Shown piece after piece: positions 26,709-36,100 of a DNA stretch of 64,000 nt (positions within the stretch are counted from its first letter, which is position 1; each line of letters opens with the position of its first letter). The DNA lies in assembly GCF_031458255.1 (NCBI RefSeq), contig NZ_JAVDYC010000001.1, positions 9,534,501 to 9,598,500 of the forward strand, in the 5' to 3' direction. This DNA is from Catenuloplanes niger (GTDB lineage Bacteria; Actinomycetota; Actinomycetes; Mycobacteriales; Micromonosporaceae). The notes beneath the pieces are model-generated. The model searched no databases. It was given only the letters and a program-made list of their open reading frames with translations, and was not told the DNA's origin. Both the position numbers and the translations under genes were made by a program.

Positions 26709-27497
26709 ATGACGTACGCCGAGGTCAACGGCATCAACCTGTACTTCGAAGAGGTCGGCGAGGGCAGCCCGCTGGTCCTGTTGCACGGCGGGCTCGGCAG
26801 CGGTGAGATGTTCGGGGCGATCCTGCCGGCGCTGTCCGCGCGGCACCGGGTGATCCTGCCGGACCTGCAGGGCCACGGCCGGACCGCGGACATCGACCGG
26901 CCGATCGACATCCGCACGATGGCGGACGACATCGCCGCGCTCATCGCCCACCTGGGCCTGGACCGGCCGGACGTGGCCGGCTACTCGCTGGGCGGCGGCG
27001 TCGCGCTGCAGCTCGCGATCCGCCACCCGGGCGCGGTCGGCCGCCTGGTCGCCGCGTCGGCCGGCATCCGCCGCGACGCCACCGACCCGGAGATCCTCGC
27101 CCAGCAGGGCCAGTTGACCGGGGCCGCGGTGGAGTTCATGAAGGACACGCCGATGTACGAGCTGTACCAGCGGGTGGCGCCCCGCCCGGAGGACTTCCCG
27201 CGCCTGCTCGACAAGATCGGCGAGTCGATGGCCGTCGACTACGACTTCACCGAGGAGGTCCGCGGCCTCCAGGTGCCCACGCTGATCGTCGCGGCGGACG
27301 CCGACATGTGCCCGGTCAGCCACTTCGCGGAGGTCTTCGCGCTGCTCGACGGCGGCGTGCGGGACGGCGGGTGGGACGGTTCGGGCCGGCCGAAGGGCGG
27401 TCACGCGCTGGCGATCCTTCCCGGCCTCACCCACTACAACCTGGTCGACTCCCCGCTGTTCGCCCAGGTCACCCTGGACTTCCTGGCCAGGTCCTGA
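26709..27497 (+). CDS. Alpha/beta hydrolase
   Basis: A 262-residue alpha/beta-hydrolase fold with the oxyanion region LLHGGLGSGEMFG, nucleophile elbow GYSLGGG (Ser near residue 98), an acid in VAADADMCPVSHF and the probable His in GLTHYNLVDS near the C-terminus. GAGGAGG lies 6 bp before the ATG. It is read divergently from the ECF sigma gene with 86 bp between, so control by that sigma factor is likely. Substrate unknown: esterase, lactonase or haloperoxidase-like members all fit. Confidence 0.9.
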   Translation: MTYAEVNGINLYFEEVGEGSPLVLLHGGLGSGEMFGAILPALSARHRVILPDLQGHGRTADIDRPIDIRTMADDIAALIAHLGLDRPDVAGYSLGGGVALQLAIRHPGAVGRLVAASAGIRRDATDPEILAQQGQLTGAAVEFMKDTPMYELYQRVAPRPEDFPRLLDKIGESMAVDYDFTEEVRGLQVPTLIVAADADMCPVSHFAEVFALLDGGVRDGGWDGSGRPKGGHALAILPGLTHYNLVDSPLFAQVTLDFLARS

Positions 27498-27511
27498 AGG
27501 CCGGTCCGGCG

Positions 27512-27537
27512 GTACGCGGTGCGGGGCCACCGCGTAC
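27512..27537 (+). terminator. Terminator after the alpha/beta hydrolase
   Basis: A perfect 10-bp inverted repeat (27512-27521 with 27528-27537) with a 6-nt loop lies 15 bp after the hydrolase stop codon and before the NACHT gene. Confidence 0.6.
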
Positions 27538-27585
27538 CCGTTCGGCCTACCGCGTTCCGGCGGGTCCGTGCCGGACAATGTGCCG

Positions 27586-29478
27586 ATGCGGCGAGCGTGG
27601 ACGCGGACCCTGCTGATCGTGGCTCTCCCGGTGTCGGTGCTGGCGTTCGTCAACTGGGCGCGCCTGCTCTCCGGCACCGGCCTCGAACACGCGGACCAGC
27701 GGGCCAGCGTGCTCAGCCTCGCGGTCGGCGTGCTGAGCCTGGTGGTTTCCGTGATCAGCCTGGTCGTCACCTGGCGCGCCGCCGCCCCGGCGGACGCGAC
27801 CGACGTGATCCACGACCACCTCGTGCGTCGGACGAGGCGAAGCCTGGAGGAGGAGGCGACCGCCCGGGATTTGCACCCGCCGTACCTGCAGCCGACCCGC
27901 TGGTCCGGCGCGGGCGGGTCCGGCACCATCGAGGATCTCGCCCGGCACGTCGCGGACCTGCCGGTCCGGCAGCTGGTCGTGCTGGGCGCGCCGGGCAGCG
28001 GCAAGAGTTCGATGGCGCTCCGGCTGGCCCTCGACCTGCTCGACGGTGACACGCGGGTGCCGGTGCTGCTGTCCGTGCCGGCCTGGGATCCGGAGCGGAG
28101 CCTGGACGACTGGCTCGCCTCGACGCTCCTGCAGGTCCACCCCGATCTGCGCGACGGACGCCGATTCGGCAGGTCGGCCGCCACGGTCGCGGCCGGCCGG
28201 GTGCTGCCGGTCCTGGACGGCTTCGACGAGGCGCATCCGGCGCACCGGGTGGCGGTGCTGCGCCGGCTCCGTACCGAGCTCGCCGCGGGCCGCCCACTCG
28301 TGCTGGTCTCCCAGGAGAAGCCGTTCCGGGAGGCGGTGCAGCGGTCCGGGGTGACGCTGGCCCGCGCCTCCGAGATCACCGTGCAGCCGCTGCGGCCGGA
28401 CGAGGCGGCGCGTTACCTGCCGGTCGGCCAGCACCGGGGTACGGAACGCTGGCGGGACGTCGTCGACCACATCGAGCGCACCCCACGCGGACGCCTGGCG
28501 GTGCTGCTCTCCTCGCCGCTCATGATCTACCTGGCCCGCGTCGCGTACGACGATCCCCGCACCGATCCCGGCGAGCTGCTCACCATGACCAACCCCGAGG
28601 CGCGGGCCGCGCTGCTGGACGCCTTCCTCCCGGCCGTCTACGGGCGCCGGGCCGGGCCGTACCCGGCGGCGCGGGCCGGCCGGTGGCTGCGATACCTGGC
28701 CCGGCGGATGGTCGCGCGGGACCGGCCGGTGCTCCACTGGTGGCAGCTGCCCGACCTCAACCCGGCCACGGCCGGGTCCCTTCGCCTCCTGGTCGGCGTG
28801 CTCGGGTCGGTGTTCATGAGCATCCGGTTCGGCCTGCCGGTCGGCCTGATCACCGCGGTCGTCGCCAGCCGTGCGGTCGGCGCTCCGGTGACCGGGCCCC
28901 GGCCGGTCAGAACGGCGTTCCGGCCCGCCCACGCCGCGGTGGGGCTGGTCGTCGGCGGCGCGTGGGCGGCCGCGATCGGCCTGCTCGTGGTGCCGGACGA
29001 GGACGTCCTCGTCCCGGCGCTGTCCGGGCTGGGCATCGGGCTGACCACCGCGTTGCTCACCGGCGTCGCGTTCGGCCGCGTCCACGACGACCGCGTCGAC
29101 GACGGCCGGGCGCTCCGCGACGACCGGAACGTCCTGCTGGCCGTGCTGGCCGTCGCGGCGATCACGGGGCTGCGGTCCGGTCTGCAGTGGAACTGGTGGA
29201 TGGGCACCCAGCAGTTCGGTCGCACCGCCGTCATCCTGCTGACCGCGCTGGGGATCGCGCGGGTGGGCGTGCCGTGGCTCCGGTTCGCCTGGGCGCGGCT
29301 GCTGCTGGCCCTCACCGGCCGGACCCCGTTCCGCCTGCGTCACTTCCTCGACGACGCGCACCGGCGCGGAATCCTGCGCCGTTCCGGAGCCGGTCTGGAA
29401 TTCCGCCACACCACGCTGCTCCGCTACCTCGCCGCGCCGCCGGACCCGGCCCGCGCCGCGCCCTCGGCCCCGCGTTAG
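27586..29478 (+). CDS. Membrane NACHT-type STAND NTPase
   Basis: The product has about 630 residues (an alternative GTG start at 27568 adds six; neither has a clear ribosome site). Two N-terminal helices (about residues 7-22 and 40-60) are followed by the NTPase: Walker A VVLGAPGSGKSSMALRLA near residue 131, Walker B VLPVLDGFDEA and sensor-1 LVLVSQEKPF. A winged-helix-like segment ends with LLSSPLMIYLARVAYDDP. The C-terminal third holds about five more membrane helices and ends with RHFLDDAHRRGILRRSGAGLEFRHTTLLRYLA. There is no obvious TPR, LRR or WD repeat sensor. Such proteins are signal-transducing switches; a conflict or stress role is inferred. Confidence 0.82.
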   Translation: MRRAWTRTLLIVALPVSVLAFVNWARLLSGTGLEHADQRASVLSLAVGVLSLVVSVISLVVTWRAAAPADATDVIHDHLVRRTRRSLEEEATARDLHPPYLQPTRWSGAGGSGTIEDLARHVADLPVRQLVVLGAPGSGKSSMALRLALDLLDGDTRVPVLLSVPAWDPERSLDDWLASTLLQVHPDLRDGRRFGRSAATVAAGRVLPVLDGFDEAHPAHRVAVLRRLRTELAAGRPLVLVSQEKPFREAVQRSGVTLARASEITVQPLRPDEAARYLPVGQHRGTERWRDVVDHIERTPRGRLAVLLSSPLMIYLARVAYDDPRTDPGELLTMTNPEARAALLDAFLPAVYGRRAGPYPAARAGRWLRYLARRMVARDRPVLHWWQLPDLNPATAGSLRLLVGVLGSVFMSIRFGLPVGLITAVVASRAVGAPVTGPRPVRTAFRPAHAAVGLVVGGAWAAAIGLLVVPDEDVLVPALSGLGIGLTTALLTGVAFGRVHDDRVDDGRALRDDRNVLLAVLAVAAITGLRSGLQWNWWMGTQQFGRTAVILLTALGIARVGVPWLRFAWARLLLALTGRTPFRLRHFLDDAHRRGILRRSGAGLEFRHTTLLRYLAAPPDPARAAPSAPR

Positions 29479-29590
29479 CGCCGGTGTCGACGCGCGGGCC
29501 GGTCGATCCTCACGATCCCGTCGGCCCGCCGTGGCGGCCCGGCTCGCGCAGCCCGGCTCGCGCAGCCCGGCGAGGAGCGCGCCGCGCGGG

Positions 29591-29632
29591 CCGGGTGCCC
29601 GGCACCCGGGTGCACGTGTGCCGGGCACCCGG
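29591..29632. terminator. Long bidirectional hairpin between NACHT and mrp genes
   Basis: A perfect 14-bp inverted repeat (29591-29604 with 29619-29632) lies between convergent genes ending at 29478 and 29703. Just before it, CGGCTCGCGCAGCC is repeated in tandem (about 29540-29570). Confidence 0.7.
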
Positions 29633-29702
29633 ACCTGTGGTGCGGAAACGGTCCGCGGGGCGGGCCGTTGCCCCTTCCGCACCGGTGACGCGGGGATCGT
29701 GC

Positions 29703-30065
29703 TCATCGGGGGCCGTGGCCGGCCGGGGTGTCGGCTGCCGGGGTGATGGCGGGCGCGAGTTCGTCCACGACGAGCAGGTCGGCGCGGAAGCGGTGGGTGC
29801 GGTAGGCGGAGCGGGCCACCATGTGCGCGGCCACCGGTGCGGTGGCCAGCTGGAAGACCGCGACGAGGACCAGTGTGGTCACGTCGACCGGGTCGCGCAG
29901 TCGCAGGCCACAGCCGATCAGGATCAGCAGTAGGCCGAGGACCTGGGGTTTCGCGGTGGCGTGCATGCGGCTGAGCAGGTCGGGGAAGCGGAGCAGCGCG
30001 ATGCCGGCGGCGAGGCAGAGCAGTGCGCCGCCGATCATCAGGACGACCGCGATGACGTCGATCAT
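29703..30065 (-). CDS. mrpG: Na+/H+ antiporter subunit G (MrpG/MnhG)
   Basis: A 120-residue protein with three helices and the MrpG signature LLRFPDLLSRMHATAKPQVLGLLLILIG. The C-terminus ends in a charged/Pro tail. It is the last gene of the mrp operon, starting at ATG 30065 with a 4-bp overlap with mrpF. Part of the multi-subunit secondary Na+(K+)/H+ antiporter in the cytoplasmic membrane. Confidence 0.93.
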   Translation of the reverse strand: MIDVIAVVLMIGGALLCLAAGIALLRFPDLLSRMHATAKPQVLGLLLILIGCGLRLRDPVDVTTLVLVAVFQLATAPVAAHMVARSAYRTHRFRADLLVVDELAPAITPAADTPAGHGPR

Positions 30066-30406
30066 GACCGGCCTCCGTGGGTGGGGACGTTGAGCGCGGC
30101 CGGGTCGGTGTCGGACTGCCCGGCCGCGGCCGACGCGGCGGTGTCCGGTTCCGCGGTGGACGAGCCGAGACGGGCCACGCCGACCGAGCCGACGAAGCCG
30201 AGGATCGACAGCACCACCAGCACCGGCAGCGCGGTCGCGTCCCGGCTGAACGCGGCCTCCGCGGCGATCGCGGCCACCACGACCGCGAGCAGCACGTCGG
30301 TGGCGATGACCCGGTCGAGCACGGCCGGCCCGCGCAGGATGCGGTAGAGCGTCAGGCCGGCGGCCGCACAGAGCAGCACGGTCAGAATCACGCCGGACAC
30401 GGTCAT
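30062..30406 (-). CDS. mrpF: Na+/H+ antiporter subunit F (MrpF/MnhF)
   Basis: A 114-residue protein with three membrane helices and the MrpF hallmark YRILRGPAVLDRVIATDVLLA, then LPVLVVLSILGFVGSVGVARL. About 30 hydrophilic residues follow as a tail. ATG 30406 overlaps the mrpE stop by 4 bp. Confidence 0.93.
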   Translation of the reverse strand: MTVSGVILTVLLCAAAGLTLYRILRGPAVLDRVIATDVLLAVVVAAIAAEAAFSRDATALPVLVVLSILGFVGSVGVARLGSSTAEPDTAASAAAGQSDTDPAALNVPTHGGRS

Positions 30407-31098
30407 GCGCGCTCCTCCTCGTCGGTACGGACGGCGGTGTCGACCACCGGTTCGGCGGCCGGGGTGACGCGCCGCTCCTGCACGTCGCGGCCGGCCGTGA
30501 ACCGCCGGCCCGCTCTCTCCGCCGGTCCCGGCCGGGCGGCCGCGACGTGACCGGGCACGGAGGCGGGGGTGGCCGGGTCGCCCGCGCGGCCGGTCCGGGG
30601 CACGCCGGTCGCGTGCAGGACACGGGTCTCCAGGCGGACCACCGCCGCCCGCGCCCGCTCCACGTCCTCCCGGGTGGACACGCCGATGACGTGCACGTAG
30701 AGGATCGCGCGGGCGCGATCGGCCTCCACGATCAGGCTGCCCGGGATCAGCGACAGCGCGGCCGCGGTGAGCGTGATGTGCAGGTCGGTACGGGCCCGCA
30801 GCGGGACCGCGACGATGGCGCTGGCCGGCACCGGGCCGGGCCGGATCGCCAGCCACGCGACCTGCGCGCTGGCCAGCACCAGGTCGCGCAGGAAGCAGAC
30901 GGCGAACAGCACGGTCCCGGCCGGGCTGACCCGGCCGCCGAACGGCACGGACGGCAGCGGGAACATCATCAGCGCCAGGACCGCGACCAGCACGCCGCCG
31001 AGGATCGTGAACGGGCCGGCGTTGCCCCAGAGCAGCAGCCAGACCGCCACCATGCCGGCCACGGCCACCGCGCGTTCGCGCAGCGTCGCGCGCCTCAC
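30403..31098 (-). CDS. mrpE: Na+/H+ antiporter subunit E (MrpE/MnhE)
   Basis: A 231-residue protein, longer than usual MrpE (~160). It has the MrpE core with N-terminal helices, PLRARTDLHITLTAAALSLIPGSLIVEADR and ILYVHVIGVSTREDVERARAAVVRLETRVLHATG. About 65 extra Arg/Pro/Glu-rich residues follow at the C-terminus. The GTG start at 31098 overlaps the mrpD stop. Confidence 0.92.
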   Translation of the reverse strand: MRRATLRERAVAVAGMVAVWLLLWGNAGPFTILGGVLVAVLALMMFPLPSVPFGGRVSPAGTVLFAVCFLRDLVLASAQVAWLAIRPGPVPASAIVAVPLRARTDLHITLTAAALSLIPGSLIVEADRARAILYVHVIGVSTREDVERARAAVVRLETRVLHATGVPRTGRAGDPATPASVPGHVAAARPGPAERAGRRFTAGRDVQERRVTPAAEPVVDTAVRTDEEERA

Positions 31099-32771
31099 TC
31101 CCCCACCTCCGGCAGGTCGGCGACGGTCCGCACGTACGCGTCGCGTCCGATCAGGTCCGCGGCGGACGTGGCCGCGACGCTGAACAGCGGTCCCGCCGCC
31201 ACGGTCAGCGCCGTGCCGAGCGCGACCAGCGCGACCGTCGGGCCGACCATCATCGCGGGCAGGCGCACCGCGGACTCGTCCGGATCATGATCATCCGGCG
31301 GTACGGCCGACGGTGCTCGCCCCGCGCGCGCCGACGCGTACGCGCCGCGCTCGTCGCCGGCGGACACCGGCACCGACGGCCCGGTGACCGGGACGGACAC
31401 GGCCGGCACGCAGTCGACCGCGGTCACGTCCGCCGGTGCGACACCGGGCATCGCCGGGTTCGGCGTGCGCCAGAACGCGAGGTTCCACACGCGCGCGATC
31501 GCGTACAGCGTCAGCAGGCTGGTGACCGCGCCGCCGGCGACCAGCGTCCAGGCCAGCCAGCCGCCCACCCCGGCCGCGGCCTGGAACAGCCCGACCTTGC
31601 CGAGGAAGCCGGAGAACGGCGGGATGCCGGCCAGGTTCAGCGCCGGCACCAGGAACAGCACGCCGAGGATCGGTGACAGCCGGGCCAGCCCGCCCAGCCG
31701 GTCCAGCGCGGTCGACCCGGCGCGCATCTCGATCAGGCCCGCCACCAGGAACAGCGTGGTCTGCACGACGATGTGGTGCGCGGTGTAGAAGATCGACGCG
31801 GACAGGCCGGCCGGCGTGGACAGCCCGATCCCGAGCAGCAGGTACCCGATGTGGCTGATCAGCGTGAAGGACAGCAGACGCTTGATGTCCGACTGGGCGA
31901 CCGCGCCGAGGATGCCGACCACCATGGTCAGCAGCGCCACGATCAGCAGCAGGTCGGTGACCCGCCCCTCCGGGAACAGCAGCGTCTCGGTCCGGATGAT
32001 CGCGTAGACGCCGACCTTGGTGAGCAGGCCGGCGAAGACCGCGGTGACCGGCGCGGGCGCGGTCGGGTAGCTGTCCGGCAGCCAGGACGACAGCGGGAAC
32101 ACCGCGGCCTTGATGCCGAACGCGAGCAGCAACATGCCCTGCAGCACCAGGCGCAGGTTGTCCGGCAGCGCGTCCAGGCGCGTCACCAGCTGCGCCATGT
32201 TGAGCGTGCCGGTCGCGGCGTAGACCAGGCCGAGCGCGGTCAGGAAGATCAGCGAGGAGAGCAGCGAGACCACCACGTACGTCGTACCGGCGCGGATCCG
32301 GTTCTCCGTGCTGCCCAGCGTGAGCAGCACGTACGACGCGACGAGCAGGATCTCGAAGCCGACGTACAGGTTGAACAGGTCCCCGGACAGGAACGCGTTC
32401 GTCACGCCCGCGGTCAGGATCAGGTACGTCGGGTGGTAGACGGACAGCGGCGTGTCCTCCACGCCGTCGACCATGCCCTGGCCGATCGAGTAGATCAGCA
32501 CGCACAGCGTCACCGCGGACGACACCACCAGCATCAGCGCGGCCAGCTGGTCCGCGACCAGCACGATGCCGAGCGGCCCCCAGCCGCCGACCGCGACCGC
32601 GAGCGCGCCGTCCTGCGTGGACAGCACCAGCAGTGCCAGCGACACGATCAGCGTGGTGGAGAGCGCGGTCAGGCTGACCGTGCGCTGGGCGCGCGGGCGC
32701 CTGGTGAGCAGCAGCGTGACGGCCGCGCCGAGCAGCGGGATGACGACCGGCAGCGGTACGAGGAACGTCAT
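31095..32771 (-). CDS. mrpD: Na+/H+ antiporter subunit D (MrpD/MnhD)
   Basis: A 558-residue NuoN/NuoM-like proton-pumping subunit with about fourteen helices. FEILLVASYVLLTLGS carries the conserved helix-5 Glu, LAFGIKAAVFPLSSWLPDSYPTAPAPVTAVFAGLLTKVGVYAI carries the pump Lys residues, and FSGFLGKVGLFQAAAG is on the later half. A ~60-residue hydrophilic insert (about residues 440-500) before the last helix is unusual. Homologous to complex I antiporter-like subunits. Confidence 0.94.
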   Translation of the reverse strand: MTFLVPLPVVIPLLGAAVTLLLTRRPRAQRTVSLTALSTTLIVSLALLVLSTQDGALAVAVGGWGPLGIVLVADQLAALMLVVSSAVTLCVLIYSIGQGMVDGVEDTPLSVYHPTYLILTAGVTNAFLSGDLFNLYVGFEILLVASYVLLTLGSTENRIRAGTTYVVVSLLSSLIFLTALGLVYAATGTLNMAQLVTRLDALPDNLRLVLQGMLLLAFGIKAAVFPLSSWLPDSYPTAPAPVTAVFAGLLTKVGVYAIIRTETLLFPEGRVTDLLLIVALLTMVVGILGAVAQSDIKRLLSFTLISHIGYLLLGIGLSTPAGLSASIFYTAHHIVVQTTLFLVAGLIEMRAGSTALDRLGGLARLSPILGVLFLVPALNLAGIPPFSGFLGKVGLFQAAAGVGGWLAWTLVAGGAVTSLLTLYAIARVWNLAFWRTPNPAMPGVAPADVTAVDCVPAVSVPVTGPSVPVSAGDERGAYASARAGRAPSAVPPDDHDPDESAVRLPAMMVGPTVALVALGTALTVAAGPLFSVAATSAADLIGRDAYVRTVADLPEVGE

Positions 32772-33193
32772 GCCCGTACCGCCGGGGAGTCCTGGTCCTG
32801 ATCCTGGTCCTGGTCGTCGCCGATCTGGACGTCGTCGCGCTCGGCGAGCACCACGATCCGGCGGTCCTCGGCGTCGTCCTGGACCTCGTCGTGGCCGGTG
32901 ATGTCCCGGCTGCGGTAGGCGAGCGCGAGCAGGAACGCGGTCACGGCCAGCGTGATCACGATGGCGGTCAGGATCATGGCCTGCGGCAGCGGGTCGCTCA
33001 TCTCCTCGTCCGCGACCGTGCCGACGATCGGCGGGCCGCCGGCCCGGCCACCGGAGAGGATGAGCACGTTCGCGCCGTGGCCGAGCAGGATGACGCCGAC
33101 CAGGATGCGGGTCAGGCTGCGTTCCAGCAGCAGCACCACGCCGGCCGCGAAGAGCACGCCGACGAGCACGATGTACACGAGGTTCGGGGTCAC
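32768..33193 (-). CDS. mrpC: Na+/H+ antiporter subunit C (MrpC/MnhC, NuoK-like)
   Basis: A 141-residue NuoK-like protein. It has three helices with RSLTRILVGVILLGHGANVLILSGG and DPLPQAMILTAIVITLAVTAFLLALAYR, the canonical MrpC phrase. The C-terminal ~35 residues form an acidic cytosolic tail ending in DDQDQDQDQDSPAVRA, coded by a GATCAG-type hexanucleotide repeat. It overlaps mrpA and mrpD by 4 bp each. Confidence 0.94.
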   Translation of the reverse strand: MTPNLVYIVLVGVLFAAGVVLLLERSLTRILVGVILLGHGANVLILSGGRAGGPPIVGTVADEEMSDPLPQAMILTAIVITLAVTAFLLALAYRSRDITGHDEVQDDAEDRRIVVLAERDDVQIGDDQDQDQDQDSPAVRA

Positions 33194-36100
33194 GCGGTCA
33201 CCTTCTCCCGATCTTGATCTTGGTCTCGGTCTCGGTCCTGGTCTCGGTCCTGCCGCTGGTCCGGCTCGTCCTCCGGCGGGGACTCGTCCGGCCCGCCCTG
33301 CGGCTCCGCGCCGAGGCTGCGCAGGATGTCCAGCACCAGCCCGATGACGATCAGGTAGACGCCCACGTCGAAGATCGTGGACGTGGCCACGTGCAGGTCA
33401 CCGAGGACCGGCGCGTGCACGTCCACGATCGCGGTCTGCAGCACCTGACCGCCGAGGAACATCGCGGTCACGCCGGTGCCGACCGCGATCAGCAGCCCGG
33501 TGCCGAGCACCGCGCCCGCGTCGACCGGCGCGGCCCGGTTCAGCTCGCGACGGCCGCCGGCCAGGTAGCGCACGGTCAGCGCGAGCGCCGCGACCAGCCC
33601 GCCGGCGAACCCGCCGCCCGGCGCGTTGTGGCCGGAGAGCAGCAGGTACACCGAGAACAGCACGATCGTGTGGAAGATCAGCCGGGTGACGACCTGGAGG
33701 ATCACGCTGTCCTCCTTGCCGGTCCACACCGCCGGCGGCGGCCGTTTCGGCGTGGGCGTCTCGGCCCGGCGGCGCAGCGCGGACGTGCGCTGGAAGATCA
33801 GGCTGGCGACGCCGGTCGCGGCCACCACCAGCACCGAGATCTCGCCCATCGTGTCCCAGGCCCGGATGTCGACCAGGATCACGTTCACGATGTTCGTGCC
33901 GCCGCCGTAACTGACCGACAGCTCGGGAAAGCCCTCGGAGATCGGCGCGGCGACACGGCCGCCACCGGCCACGAACGCCATCCCGGCCGCGGCCAGCCCG
34001 ACCGCCACGCCGAGCACGATCCGCCAGTGCCGGGACACGCGCAGCGGACGCTCGGAGAACTTCGCCGGCAGCCGGCGCAGCACCAGCACGGCCATCACGA
34101 TGCTGGCCGTCTCCACCAGCGCCTGGGTGAGCGCCAGATCCGGCGCGCCGTGCAGGATGAACAGCACCGACACGGCATAACCCGCGACACCGGCCAGCAC
34201 GAACGCGGCCAGCCGCCGCTGCGCCCGGACCGCGCCGATCGCGGCCGCGACGATCGCGACGCCCGCGACCGCCTGCAACGGCGTGTCCCAGACCCGGTAG
34301 CCGGTCGGCCACGGCGCACCGGCCACCAGCGCGGTACCGGCGATCACGACGAGCACGACCAGGATCACGCCGAGGTACGCGGGCAGCGAACCACGCTGCG
34401 TCGCACCGGTCAGCTCGACGGACAGCCGGTCGACGCCGCGCAGCGCCCGCTCGTAGACCCAGGCACCGGCGCTGATCCGGCCCGGCGCGTGGATGCGGTC
34501 GCGGGTGAGCCGGAACAGGCCGGCACCGGCCACGATCGCCAGCACGGACAGCCCCAGCGGCAGGCTCAGCCCGTGCCAGAGGGCCAGATGAACCTCCACA
34601 CCGGCAAGCCCGCGCGGGTACGCGACGAGCCCGCGCTCCACGACCGGGGCCGCCAGGCCGCCGGCCAGCCCGGCCAGGGCGAGCAGCACGGGAGCGGCGA
34701 GCAGACCGGGGCCGGGCGGGTGGAAGTGTTCACCGCCGGCACCGGCCGGGGCGGTCGTCGCGGTGCCGCTCCGGGCGGCCGGTCCGGTGCGGCCGATGCC
34801 CCCGGTGGCGGCGGGCCGGGTAACGGCCGGTGTCGTGCCGTCGTTGACGGCGGATGCGGTGCCGTCGTTGACGGCGGATGCGGTGCCGTCGTTGACGGCG
34901 AGTGCGGTGCCGTCGTCGACGGCCGGTCCGGTGACGGCCGGTGTCGTGCCGCCGCTGGCGGCGGGCTTGGTGACGGCCGGTATGGTGCCGCCTGCGGTGG
35001 CGAGCTCTGTGCCGACGGCGGTGGGCTTGGTGGCGAAGGCGCCCCACAGGAAGCGCAGGCTGTAGGCGACCGTGAGGGTGGCGCCGGCGACCATGGCGAC
35101 GAGCGCGAGCGTGTCCGCGGGCTCGCCGGTGGCGAACGCGGCGAACATCGCCTCCTTGCCGAGAAAGCCGAGCAGCGGCGGCACACCGGCCATCGACGCG
35201 GCCGCGAGCGTGGCCGCGATCGCGAGCACCGGCAGCCGGCGGCCGACGCCGGACAGTCCGCGCAGGTCGCGGGTGCCGGTGGCGTGGTCGACGGCGCCGA
35301 CCGTGAGGAACAGCGCGGACTTGAACAGCGCGTGCGCGAGCAGCAACGTCAGGCCGGCCAGCGCGGCGGCCCGGGTGCCGGCGCCGAGCACGGCCACCAG
35401 CAGGCCGAGCTGGCTGACCGTACCGTAGGCCAGCAGCAGTTTCAGGTCGTACTGGCGCAGCGCCGCGAGGCCGGCCAGCAGCGTCGTGGCCAGGCCCGCG
35501 CCGACCGTGAGCAGCTGCCAGGCGAGCACGCCGGCGAACGCGGGCGCGAGCAGCGCGACCAGGAACACGCCGGCCTTGACCATCGCGGCCGCGTGCAGGT
35601 AGGCGCTGACCGGCGTGGGCGCGGCCATCGCGGCCGGCAGCCACGCGCCGAACGGCAGGATCGCGGACTTCGCCAGCGCACCGGCCAGGATCAGCACCAC
35701 CGCGGTCGTGCCCCACGCGCCGGCCGGCGGGTCCTGCGCGAGCTGCGACCAGCGGTGCGTGCCCGCACCGGCGCCGAGCATGACGATGCCGACCAGCATG
35801 GCGAGGCCGCCGAGCGTGGTGACCAGCAGTGCCTGCATGGCCGCGCGACGGGCGGCCCGGCGGCCCGGATCGGACGCGATCAGCAGGTAGGACAGGACGC
35901 TGGTCAGCTCCCAGAACACGTAGAGCAGCAGCAGGTCGTCCGCGAGCACCAGGCCGAGCATCGCACCGGCGAACGCGACCAGCAGGCCGGCGTGCCGGGC
36001 CTGCTCGGCACGGTCGTCGAAGTAGTGGGCGGAGTAGGCCAGCACGAGCGCGCCGACGCCGCCGACCAGCAGCACCAGCAGCCAGGACAGCGCGTCCAGC

